Positions 34,615-46,560 of a DNA stretch of 64,000 bases are shown here, piece by piece; position 1 is the stretch's first letter, and each line of letters starts with the position of its first letter. Position numbers and translations under genes: made by a program. Below the pieces are notes generated by a model. The model saw nothing but the letters and a program-made list of their open reading frames with translations, did not search any database and was not told where the DNA came from. The stretch comes from Liolophura sinensis. Its lineage: Eukaryota > Mollusca > Polyplacophora > Chitonida > Chitonidae. The stretch lies in the NCBI RefSeq assembly GCF_032854445.1, contig NC_088296.1, positions 21,753,853-21,817,852 on the forward strand, given 5' to 3'.

Positions 34615-36408
34615 GCGGGGCGGCTTGCTTGCCTTCGATAAGGCGTCTCAGTGAAGCAGTACTATATAAAAGGGCCGTGGAAATCCGTCCTGCAACAAGG
34701 AGGCACATTACATGTACTCTAAGGATTCCTTCGTCGTCATGGGACGGAAAAATTGTTAAGTACGACGTTAAACTCCAAGCACTCACTCACTCAGTCTGTA
34801 TGACAGCCTTGCGACGGTGGAAAACGGTATGTAAGGCAGCAGCCTGTATATACTGGTCATGCTTCTCGTCTCTGTGCCTGATTGTTCTTGAGTGTGTGAG
34901 AACTATCTCACAACGGTTCACAGTTTTAAAAAGTGGTCATATCACATCCTTCCAGATTCGCCACGTCTCAAAAGGTGAACAACGCTGATAAACAAATGTG
35001 AATTACGTCAATATCTTTCGGCTGAGGCTTTATGTCAACGTTTTTTATGTCCATGGGGACGGGCGGTGGTTTATTCCTAGCTCTCCAATCTGTTTGACGC
35101 CGTGTAAGTGAAAATGTGAGAACGACTTGAAACACCAGTAGTCTAGCTAACTTGTATTCTTGTCAAATTTGCTTTGTTTTATTGATTTTATATATTTAAC
35201 TGGTGTTTTACGCCGTACTTAAGAATATTTCACTTATACGACGGCGGCCGCCATTATAGTGGGAGGAAACCGGGCACAGCCCGGGGGAACCCAAGACTAT
35301 CGGCAGGTTGCTGAAGTTTGCTTTGTAGAGGGTTACTGAAGGAGATTAGGTGAAATTAGGTGAAGTATAGCCAGGTTCATTAAGTAAACCATTTCGGTGG
35401 CCTAATGGTTAGAACGTCCGCCTCGAAGTCGAGGGACCCCGTGATCAAACCCGGGTATGGGTCATACGAAAGACTTCAAAAATGTTAGTTCTTACTGAGA
35501 GGTGAGAACATGGAAACAAGGTTGGTTGGCACGGTGTCAGTATAAAGTGGCCGGGTAAGGTGTCATGTCTGGTGTCTTCGGCATGATACGTCGGTGGTGG
35601 CAGTACTTTGGCGGCATGGACTCGTCTAGCCACAAGAAGTCGCAGTATATGTACACACATATAATGACTTCTCGGCATATGACTGAATAATCGTTACACA
35701 GCATGCATTCATTCATCTTAGTTTTGGTTAAAAAAGTGAGTGATTTTTGTGTTGTACCTGCAGAAACTTGTGTGTTGCTATGGTGACTTTTAGGTCATTA
35801 CTCACAACGTGCGTTACTGAATAAACCGAAATTACTGCCTTATTGTCTACATAGCGATTTGTGTTTTGGTTTCTGCCTATATCGTATATTGACTTTGCAG
35901 TAACCTGAGAGATAATACAAATGCAAGTACACGTATAACAATTTATGTGTTTTCCTATGTCGACCGATTTACTAGTTCAACAATCAGATATATTGCTTTT
36001 TCCATTGCTAACCACAAGAACTTCTGCAGGACAAGCGCCATCACCAAACAGCGCTGACTCTTATTCACATTACTTAGGGTAGTTCAGCGAAGCTGGCTCG
36101 CGTGCTTCTCTCTATTGACTCTACAGTCTACCGATCGTAAAGACATGGTCTGATTCCAACACATTTATAGCTAGGAACAAACAAAATGTTCCGGACATTA
36201 CACACAACATTCACCTTACAATGACGAAAACAAGTAAACATATAATTTGAGCGTCTTTTTATTTACTTTCTCGGTAATTTGGTTATTTACGTTCAAGTTT
36301 TTGTCCATGGAAATTTGTCTTTAATGACGGAGCTAGAAAGTCCATTACGGTCGACAAGTGGTATATGCGTACGTCTAGGGTGTTCATGGAGAAGCTGGCT
36401 TCTCTACT

Positions 36409-37990
36409 CTAGGACACCTTCCACAGTTCCCACTTTCCATCCCTTTTCGTGTCGGTGTAAACATTTGAGGAAAACGCAACGCACCTCTGTGTGACCTGGT
36501 TGTAGTTGACAGCCATGCAGTCCGGGTAACGCAAACAATCACGTCCACACATAGTCATCGAGAATGCACGTTTATCGAAAACGGTATTTCCTGTTACAAA
36601 ATTCCTACAAAAACAGAAACAAATATCACTGATACAGTTACATGTTGCCCAACTTTTTACATTTCACCCATGGTTAGACAGACCGTTTGTCAGCAGAGCC
36701 AAATGGATTGACAAAGGATTTAGCAAATGTGGATCGAAGATTTTTTGGGATGTAATATAGTGTCGATCTAGAAAGGAAAAGGTCGAGGAACTTCTGACAT
36801 TCTGGTGTCTTTGGACAGATTGTTAATACCCTTCTGGAATATATTTGTAAAGCCGAAGTTCCCGGCTAACGTCCACAACAAGAAGACAAGCAAGTTCAAA
36901 GATGTGTTTTAAGCCTAGAAGGTTTGCAGACAACTGATGCGAGAATGCTGGAAATGATATCCAGCACAACTGAAGCGAGAATGCTGGAAATGATATCTAG
37001 ATCTGGGTGTAAGTTTGTTTATTGCAATTACATGTATTTACACATATATTTAAAAATATATACCCGACATATGTCACAAGTTCCACAAGTGTGATAGCTT
37101 TCCTAGTTTTCAACCACTAGACAGCAGATGATCAGCTTATTTTAGGGATTAGTAAGAACGGAAAAGTTAAAAGAAAAGAAAACATAACAATAATGCCAAA
37201 ATGAGATGATGGAGCGTCAAAACTTATTTGCAAAAATGGTCTGTAATATATTTTGCGATTTTTTTTTTCAGGAAAAAAAGGAAATTTCAATTTTTTTTGT
37301 ATCGTGGGTATTTGGGACCAACCTTTGGCACTTAATGTAGTTGCATAATAATGTTATTAAAAAGATGTGATACACATCTAATGAATATATTTGAATGTAA
37401 ATTTGTTTATATCCAAACATATGCATGTAATCTGCACTCTTTCATCTGAGCTTTATGTACTCTTTACCTTTTGCCTACCCTTAAAGTCAACTGGACTTCT
37501 TTCACCAAAGCAATAGTCCTTTGGCTGTCCCTTATAATGAAGTTACTATTCAGATACTAGTTAAATTAAATAAAAAATTAATACAATTTGTCGATGTTGA
37601 GGAAGTAGAAGGGATCATTAAGTTTTTTCTTGTCCAAGTCACTGCTGAAATTCGTAATAAGATACGAGTTAAGACATTTATCTTACCGTGTTTAGCAAAA
37701 TGACAAAGCGGTGAAAAAAGCTTTTTACCCACTGAAACCCTGATCATTAAACGTTCCTGTTCTTAGACCCGGAACATTTCCCGATTCTTGTTTCCTTGAT
37801 TTCCTCCTTGTGTCACGTTGCTTGTATGAATCACTTTCGTCGAGAACATTAGCGGACGTTGTAGCCCGCCGATATGCCCTAATCGAGACATCTTGTGTTA
37901 CACGTCTTGTGGAAATATCCATGGCTGTGGAGTATGAAATCTCCGGCTGGAAACTTTCTGCTAATGTCGATCCCCAGTCGGTTGGAACGT
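36409..37990 (-). pseudogene. Lectin-family linker and PAN exons, copy B (frameshifted)
   Basis: Same exons as copy A: linker 37990-37729 (262 nt, one base longer) and PAN 36604-36409 (196 nt, one base shorter). The extra A near 37766 and the missing A at about 36601 each break the frame. Both differences are unique to unit B and of the same single-base kind as the rest of its tail, so they probably reflect sequencing error rather than true pseudogenisation. Confidence 0.6.
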
Positions 37991-38717
37991 CTAGATAGTA
38001 AAATAGGGAAAATGGAGATTTTTGTGTCGCGATTTATGACATTGCAATCACTGGGCTGATGTTCTTTTTGTAACGCAACGTGACATCATCGGCTTACGGT
38101 GGAGAAGGTTGAGGGTTGCGTGGTTTTGGACGTTACATACAGATTTGGAGAGACTGGTAAAATATTTCAAAACAACATTAGTGAAATTCTAATTCATGCT
38201 GGACGAGTTTTAAGGAGGCCATACGGGAGAGTTTTGACCAAAATCAATATTCGCTAATCAAGTCAAAATTTCTCCCATTACGAAGAAGAGTGCAAAGTAT
38301 TGCTTCAGACAAAAATTGTTTCATCTCTGAACGCAAACGTGTTCTTCCCAAGAAGTCTTGTGCCATTCTTAAACAACTCTGTATTGTTCCGAATTAACAC
38401 AAGGTCTTGTTTTATTTTTTGTAACACAAAGATGTTTAGTTTATTAGTACATGGTCGCGATGGGTAACACATTTCTTTATTTTAATGAAAAAACACAAGT
38501 TGTTGTGTTAGATTTCAACACAGTTGTTTCTTGTTTTCTTAGAAAATACCAGACTCGTGCCGCCTATTATTTATAACGGTAAACTGACTTTAAATCTTGA
38601 AAATAAAGTACCGCTTTGAAACTAAATTTATATAGGAAATCGTCGAACTTCGGTGCAGCAGTGAGGTGTAATATTTTTCATGCACAAAAACAAATAAAAC
38701 TTATTTAAATATAAAGT

Positions 38718-38917
38718 NNNNNNNNNNNNNNNNNNNNNNNNNNNNNNNNNNNNNNNNNNNNNNNNNNNNNNNNNNNNNNNNNNNNNNNNNNNNNNNNNNN
38801 NNNNNNNNNNNNNNNNNNNNNNNNNNNNNNNNNNNNNNNNNNNNNNNNNNNNNNNNNNNNNNNNNNNNNNNNNNNNNNNNNNNNNNNNNNNNNNNNNNNN
38901 NNNNNNNNNNNNNNNNN
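38718..38917. other. Assembly gap of 200 N
   Basis: Exactly 200 N, a customary placeholder length, so the true size is unknown. To the left the sequence is unit B up to the equivalent of 32568. To the right it is the equivalent of 21420. Confidence 1.
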
Positions 38918-39609
38918 GTTGTTCAGTTGACCAATTTATGGCTGCTTGCTTTTGGGGTTGCCTGTAGTCGGATCAGTAGGTCTAACGTTGGATTTGCCCA
39001 CAAGGAGCACATAATCTCACCTGTTACATCGGGTGTTATTATGTATCTTAATCGGCAGTTATTACCGTTTTGCGTTTACACTGATGAAAACGACAGACTA
39101 AACCAAACCGTTCTAATTTAAGCCACAAAGACTGGTGGAATAGAAAAAGCCGTTTTAAATGGAGTCGGTTTGGTTTAAGCCATCTTTTATTCGCCACTAG
39201 TCAGTTCGCTAGATTTTTTCGTAGTGTGCCTGTAACCCCAACTGATGGTAATGATGTATCAATGTAGGTTTCCAGGTAACATCGTGAAGTGAAGATTCAC
39301 ATATATCCTTGAAAATAAGACAATCACTAATATAGTTGTATAGGATGATGGGAATCTCTTTCAGCAAGGAATATTTATTGATTTGACTGGTGTTTTACGC
39401 CGTTATCCAGAGACAAGGGGCACCTCAGATTATACATGAGGGTGATTCACCATGGGCTAACTGAATCTCAAATATTATTGTGACGAAAAGATTTATCTAC
39501 TAAATGCCCGCTGAGTTCGAACAAAAAAATATAAAAACAGATAAAAAAACAAATAAGTACATAAATGTTCATGAAAATGAGATTTTCCCCACATAGTGAT
39601 ATCAATTCT

Positions 39610-39905
39610 AGATCAGTGACGTCTAACAATTGCAGTTAATATCACTGCATATTTTATGTACCTAATTTTGCTTGTACCATGGTGCTGGGGGAGTAAAGAT
39701 TGCTGCTGTTTGTTTATTTGCATGGGCAATTAGAATAAAACCTTGACTGACGTCAAATTAACAAGAGGCCATATTTCACCAGTTAAGTGTGACCATTACC
39801 CATCTATCACACTGTAATCACTGCTCTGGTCTTACACTCTGTGTTGTACGTCTTTAATTACATTACTGGAAGCTGTGCTATCACAGAATATGGTATTTCA
39901 GACAA
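39610..39905 (+). repeat. Dispersed repeat family R3
   Basis: Third allele-like copy of the 6833-7125 / 22100-22390 locus, near full length. Confidence 0.6.
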
Positions 39906-40019
39906 TGCCGAATGGAGCAGTATAAAGATTGATTTGGTTCGACATCGTGTGGATGTCAAAAAATAAATAAATTAAAAAAACAATAACGTATGTAAGTAAA
40001 CTGACACGAAAGAAGGGCT

Positions 40020-40200
40020 TCCCAGGTTGTTGACGGAGTGTAATTTGCTACCGATTATGCAATTACAAGAACAGTTAGAGTAAAGCCCTAACTGAGGGAA
40101 ATTGAGAAAAGGCTGTATTTAACGCGTCACGTGTGACCATTCGCCAACTATTACACTTTTGTCGTGTCTGTGTTTTTTCTCTCTGTGCTGTACGCCTTAA
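40020..40200 (+). repeat. Dispersed repeat family R3
   Basis: Third copy of the 6290-6540 / 22500-22690 locus, with the core CTAACTGAGGGAAATTGAGA. Confidence 0.55.
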
Positions 40201-40727
40201 TTATATTCTGTTACTGTTATTATTATTAGATCGCCACGTTGGATATATGAACAGTTGCAATCAAAGCTCAACTACATGAGACACATATTTTATTATGGAT
40301 GACTGATGTTATGGAATGATACACGATTTGAATACTGAATTCATTCAATCGCACAGAACATACATTGCGTCTTTCCAACATCATTTAAAAGTTGACTGCT
40401 TCTCTTCGCATGGTTCCACCCTTTTGTCGTACTTTATGTACTATCCAAGTTCTTTGGTGGTTTTGTTATACATCGTTTTGGGAACTGGAAATGCGATTAT
40501 TGACCTTGAACGCCCTTATTGGTTAATGTCTGGTGTACGAATACACGACACCGTATAGATTAGGGGGGGGGGGGGGGGGGGGGGGCGGGCACAGCCCCGG
40601 AGCAAATCCATAACCATCCACATGTTGCTTACAGACTTTCCCACGGAGAGCAAGCCAGCTGATGAACCTAAACTCATCATATTCTTATCTTAGAACGTTA
40701 TTATTCGATGGCGATAATGCCACATTT

Positions 40728-40864
40728 ATTGATTAATTTATTTATTTAATTGTTGTTTTACGCTGTAATCAAGAATATTTTACTTATGCGACGGCGGCCA
40801 GCATTATGGTGAGTGAAAACCGGGAAGACCTTGGGGAAAACCCACGACTATCCGCAGGTTACTG
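40728..40864 (-). repeat. SINE family R1
   Basis: Same insertion as 5598-5730 and 23204-23345. Confidence 0.75.
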
Positions 40865-43070
40865 GCAAACAATGCCATATGGTGGTTGCAAATTCACACC
40901 ATACAAATATTTTCAAATATCGTTTTCTCCTGAAAAAAAAATGGAAAATAAAAATATTAAAGACCACATTTGCAGATCACTTTTGACGTTCTTTCATCTG
41001 ATTTTAAAATCATTATGATGTTTTTTTCCCACTATATTAATACAAAGTTACCAGGCGTTTGAGCTGCTTAGTGCACCAGCAGAATCTTGATTTATTGTGA
41101 CATTGTGGATATTTGGCAAAAGTCAGCATACCTCAAATGATGGACTACAGCAAAGAGAGCGAAACCAGAGCAGAGGTGACGATGTTAGTGGTTTGTTCCC
41201 GGGTTTCCCGACTTGGAGCGGGCTCTTTAGCCGTTAGACCACCGAAACGTTCGAATTTAATAGACATCGGTCACATTATAATATGGAGCATCATTAACAA
41301 AAAACCCCCAATTAGTACCAAAAAATGGTCTCAAATATACACCATACAAATAATTTTTACAGTTCTTTTCTCCTTAAAAAAATAATATGCATATGAAAAT
41401 ATTTAAGACCATATTTGCTAATAGCTTTTCATACATTTTCATCGGAAATAAGCATCCCGTGTATGTTTTCTGCTACTTTAATTCCTAGCGATAATAAGCG
41501 ACCCACGAGCACGAGGAACGTTTGCATATTACTAGTATTACATCTTATTTACCCCATAACCCTTGGGATGGTCGTGGGTTTCCACAGGGCTCTGCCCGAT
41601 TTCCACCCACCGATTTCTCCGAACTTTTCCTCTGTACCTTGATTGCGCTGTGTGGCATTGGGTGGTTGTATTTGGAAAATAGTTTAAACCAATCTATCTG
41701 AATGGGCCTGTCACTGATACTTGGCAATTTTATTCCTGAACAAATAGGTTGTGTGTGTTATATTGCCTACATGTACTTCCCTTTACCTCCTACTCTGTCC
41801 TGCCACCAGGGGGCTGAAAGAAAGCGGAGAAACAAGGAACCGAGAGTGGGCACACGGCTTTGGACGCACGTCTTGCAGGAGCCTTGAAAAGAAATCTACT
41901 TATCGGAGGGATTTTCAATCGCTCTTTTACCACATTACATATTTTGGCTGCACACATAGTTCTTAATAATATCACATCCAAACAGATTCCCTTGGAATTG
42001 TTGACTCAGTTTAGATTCCCACCACAATGTCTGTTTTTGCCGCTGAGAGGACACACGGTTTAATTTATCTTAACCCCGTCAAAGAGTACTTTCTGGTTGC
42101 TGTTTGTGGGATAGCAGTGCCCCTGTCTCCCCCCACCCTCTTCCCCCCTCACTTTATGTTACAATTCGTGTGTCACAATATTTACGAACCAGCTTAAACC
42201 CTGTATACGAAGCGTTTCATGCAGAAGAGGTTGGCGCCCAGATGTGGTTACACATTATGACAGGTTGGCTTTATGACAGTCACGTGACTGTGGGAGTGAC
42301 AGGTGAGGGAAAAGACGCCGCACTTAAATAATATTACACTTATACGACAAGCTGTAATAAAGACCTTAACTTCCTCGCTTGGCGTTCAGCATTAAGGGGA
42401 TAGTGCAACGACTGGTTGACCCGTGTCAGTATAATATAAGCGTCAAGTCCGACATTTCTATACCATTCGTAGTCCGTAAAGGACGTTCCAAGTCGATAGT
42501 CGCAAGATCCATTTCCACAACAACGTTTAACACTAACTCCCGAAGACATAGGTATGTAAGAAATTATACAAATAAGAAAAAAGCCGGAAACACAAGAGAC
42601 AAGCGATCATCAGTTTTCAAAGATGCCGGAGAGACAATGAATATTCCAGGCATAAATTCCATATCAAAGTTCAAATTGGTAGTCCGTGAATGAGTTCCAT
42701 GTCAAATTACAGCTAATCAAGTATCTCAATCGCGCTTTCATTGCAACTGTTCATAAAGGCATCATGCTGAGGTAATTAGCATGGCTACCTTTACGGCCCC
42801 TAGCCCCAGGTTAAGCGATATTAGATACAGTTTGAAAATGACGAGCGTTACAGACCCTAACCGATCAGACTATGATTCAAAAGTAACGGACGATTACGTC
42901 TTTCCCGTTAATATGTAAATATCTCATGCTACAAGAAGCGTCATCTATGATGTTACACATGACATACAAGATAGACGGTTACACTGGGCAACCAGCGCCA
43001 TCTATGTTGTTAAATACCATATACGTGATAGATATGTACATAGGGATAACAGCGCCGTCTATGTGGTTGA

Positions 43071-44776
43071 TCACAATGCAGATCGCCAGAGATTCTGAAC
43101 GCTCTGTCCATAATTGCCAACGAGAATGTGTTATATTCATTGTAAAATTTAAGAAACTTAGAATGAAGGTGTTTGATGGGAGTATCCTTGACAAACTAGT
43201 TTTTGAACTAACAACTTGTGACGCAGATTAAAGTCATCACAATTTACGCAAGATCTGACAAATGCTGCAGGGCAAGATGTGCACATATATATATATACGC
43301 CATATGCAGGACCCTTTGGTATATTGCTATCCAAATAAGGATAATTTACAATATCAAAATTTGATGGAGTATCCTTGACAAACTAGTTTTTGAACTAGCA
43401 ACTTGTGACGCAGATTAAAGTTATCACAATTAACGCAAGATCTGACAAATGTTACAAGGCGAGATATGTATACGCCATATGCAGGACCCTTTGGTATATT
43501 GCTATCCAAATAAGGATAATTTACAATACCAAAATTTGATGGAGTATCCTTGACAAACTAGTTTTTGAACTAGCAACTTGTGACGCAGATTAAAGTCATC
43601 ACAATTAACGCAAGATCTGACAAATGCCACAAGGCGAGATATGTATACGCCATATGCAGGACTCTTTGGTATATTGCTATCTAAATAAGGACAATTTACA
43701 ATATCAAAATTGAAATTATCCCTTTTGTCCGTTTTTGTACAGATATAGATCCAAATAAGATGTACCCTCAGGACTATCTGTTGTCTCCTTTAAATCCAAT
43801 GAAGGCGGATAGATTTCCTTCACGGCTTCAGCAATATGGGGATTATTTAACGCCAGTAGATCACCAATATACAGCTTGGTAAATGAAAAAGATTGAGCTT
43901 TAAAGATATTACTTTTAAGTAATTTCTGCATATAGTCGTTTTCATGTGAAAACAGGTATAGGTCTGCCAAAAGAGGCGCACAATTGGTACCCATTGGAAT
44001 ACCTATGCACTGTTGGTAAATGGTATCTCCGAATTTCACATAGATGTTATTAATGAGAAATTCAAGTAATTCAATAAATAATGTAACATCCCATGAGTGG
44101 TAACCTTTATAAAGAGTAGAACTAACGAAAGCCTTATTGCTTCTGACGTTAATGTAACGGTGACCAGTTTTAGTAAATACCGAGACAATTAACGACGATA
44201 TTCTTTCAATAAGATCTTTGTGAGGAATCGTAGTATACGGAGTAGAGAAATCCCATGTGGATACGTCTTTGTACGGTATATGCATATGAGCATCGAGTTC
44301 TTCTGTAAGACGTTTGGAGTTGTTAAGAATCCACATGCAGTTGACACCTGAAATTTTTGGTTATGACACAACAATACTTATTCCAAAATGACTTTACTTC
44401 TTGTAACGCTCTCGTAAGTAGGGTTGACAAGAGTTTGGTGGTACAGCTTCTTGAACCTGCAATAAATCGAGCGTTGTATGGGGATTTATTCATTTTAGGA
44501 ATTCAGTAAAGTTGTGGTATTTCTGTGTGACGGGTAGGTATATTTATGCGCCTTTCTTTAAGAAAGGTTTTGTGTTTGTTAAATAGTTCCTCCAGAGTAC
44601 ATGTAGTAGCAGAATACGTGGATGTCGTTGTAGATGCACATAGCTCTTGAACAAGAATTTGATAATAATAATTCTTCCAAATAAAGATGACATTATTAGG
44701 AGCCTTGTCTGCTACAGTGATGACAAATTTACTATGAAGGTCAGCGAGTGTTTCTTGCACAGTGGGATCCTTCGGG
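43071..44776 (-). pseudogene. Penelope-like reverse transcriptase, copy C (more decayed)
   Basis: Same element as copy A, with additional lesions. A Trp codon in YWIPKMN has become TGA (about 44503). A 26-base segment replaces one base at about 44340, shifting the frame. A few missense changes such as DFSTPYTT in motif A are also present. Motif C is again YIGD (43860-43871), so that mutation pre-dates the duplication. The C-terminal coding block is present three times in tandem. Confidence 0.75.
43168..43705 (-). repeat. Three tandem copies of the RT C-terminal segment
   Basis: Blocks at about 43168-43357, 43362-43546 and 43551-43705 each contain TTGATGGAGTATCCTTGACA-type and CGCCATATGCAGGA sequence. 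The 27060-27430 locus has only two, so copy number changed after the large duplication. Confidence 0.85.
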
Positions 44777-45334
44777 CGGGGCGGCTTGCTTGCCTTCGAT
44801 AAGGCGTCTCAGTGAAGCAGTACTATATAAAAGAATCCGCAGCAAGGAGGCACATTACATGTACTCTAAGGATTCCTTCGTCGTCATGGGACGGAAAAAT
44901 TGTTAAGTACGACGTTATACTCCAAGCACTCACTCACTCAGTCTTTATGACAGCCTTGTGACGGTGGAAAACGGTATGTAAGGCAGCAGTCTGTATATAC
45001 TGGTCATGCTTCTCGTCTCTGTGCCTGATTGTTCTTGAGTGTGTGAGAACTATCTCACAACGGTTCACAGTTTTAAAAAGTGGTCATATCACATCCTTCC
45101 AGATTCGTCACGTCTCAAAAGGTGAACAACGCTGATAAACAAATGTGAATTACGTCAATATCTTTCGGCTGAGGCTTTATGTCAACGTTTTTTTATGTCC
45201 ATGGGGACGGGCGGTGGTTTATTCCTAGCTCTCCAATCTGTTTGACGCCGTGTAAGTGAAAATGTGAGAACGACTTGAAACACCAGTAGTCTAGCTAACT
45301 TGTATTCTTGTCAAATTTGCTTTGTTTTATTGAT

Positions 45335-45870
45335 TTTATATATTTAATTGGTGTTTTACGCCGTACTTAAGAATATTTCACTTATACGACGGCGGCCGCC
45401 ATTATAGTGGGAGGAAACCGGGCACAGCCTGGGGGAACCCAAGACTATCGGCAGGTTGCTTGCAGACTAAGTTTGCTTTGTAGAGGGTTACTGAAGGAGA
45501 TTAGGTGAAATTAGGCGAAGTATAGCCAGGTTCATTAAGTAAACCATTTCAGTGGCCTAATGGTTAGAACGTCCGCCTCGAAGTCGGGGGACCCCGTGAT
45601 CAAACCTGGGTATGGGTCATACGAAAGACTTCAAAAGTATCAGTCTTACTGAGAGGTGAGAACATGGAAACAAGGTTGGTTGGCACGGTGTCAGTATAAA
45701 GTGGCCGGGTAAGGCGTCATGTCTGGTGTCTTTGGCATGATACGTCGGTGGTGGCAGTACTTTGGCGGCATGGACTCGTCTAGCCACAAGACGTCACAGT
45801 ATATGTACACACATATAATGACTTGTCGGCATATAACTGAATAATCGTTACACAGCATGCATTCATTCAT
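45335..45870. repeat. R1 (minus) and R2-variant (plus) SINEs of unit C
   Basis: R1 at 45335-45465 and the near full-length tRNA-derived SINE at 45545-45870 are the duplicates of those in unit A. The B box here is GATCAAACCT, one base off the unit A copy. Confidence 0.7.
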
Positions 45871-46560
45871 CTTAGTTTTGGTAAAAAGAGAGTGATTTTT
45901 GTTTTTGTACCTGCAGAAATTTGTGTGTTGGTATGGTGACTTTTAGGTCATTACTCACAACGTGCGTTACTGAATAAACCGAAATTACTGCATTATTGTC
46001 TACATAGCGATTTGTGTTTTGGTTTCTGCCTATATCGTATATTGACTTTGCAGTAACCTGAGAGATAATACAAGTGCAAGTACACGTATAACAATTTATG
46101 TGTTTTCCTATGTCGACCGATTTACTAGTTCAACAATCAGATATATTGCTTTTCCATTGCTAACCACAAGAACTTCCGCAGGACAAGCGCCATCACCAGA
46201 CAGCGCTGACTCTTATTCACATTACTTAGGGTAGTTCAGCGAAGCTGGCTCGCGTGCTTCTCTCTATTGACTCTACAGTTTACCGATCGTAAAGACATGG
46301 TCTGATTCCAACACATTCATAGTTAGGAACAAACAAAATGTTCTGGACATAACACACAACATTCACCTTACAATGACGAAACAAGTAAACATATAATTTG
46401 AGCGTCTTTTTATTTACTTTCTCGGTAATTTGGTTATTTACGTTCAAGTTTTTGTCCATGGAAGTTTGTCTTTTAATGACGGAGCTGGAAAGTCCATTAC
46501 GGTCGACAAGTGGTATATGCATACGTCTAGGGTATTCGTGGAGAAGCTGGCTTCTCTAAT

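Larger units (their letters stand above)
33473..38717. repeat. Unit B: near-identical tandem copy of 27325-32568
   Basis: Offset 6147 bp from unit A. From 33473 to about 35990 it appears identical to unit A. From there to the gap I count about 18 single-base insertions or deletions and no substitutions, and unit C agrees with unit A at the ones I checked. This is the error pattern of an unpolished long-read contig end, so unit B may be an unmerged assembly duplicate rather than real DNA. Confidence 0.85.
38918..43715 (+). repeat. Second direct copy of the right-arm region
   Basis: Matches 21420-27430 in the same orientation with a few percent divergence. It lacks the equivalent of about 24165-25508 (junction near 41612, inside an R1 remnant). 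It also has a longer G-run at 40563-40585, a short AT tract where copy 1 has (AT)n, and three instead of two RT C-terminal blocks at its end. Contents are R1, R2 and R3 repeats and non-coding DNA. Confidence 0.9.
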
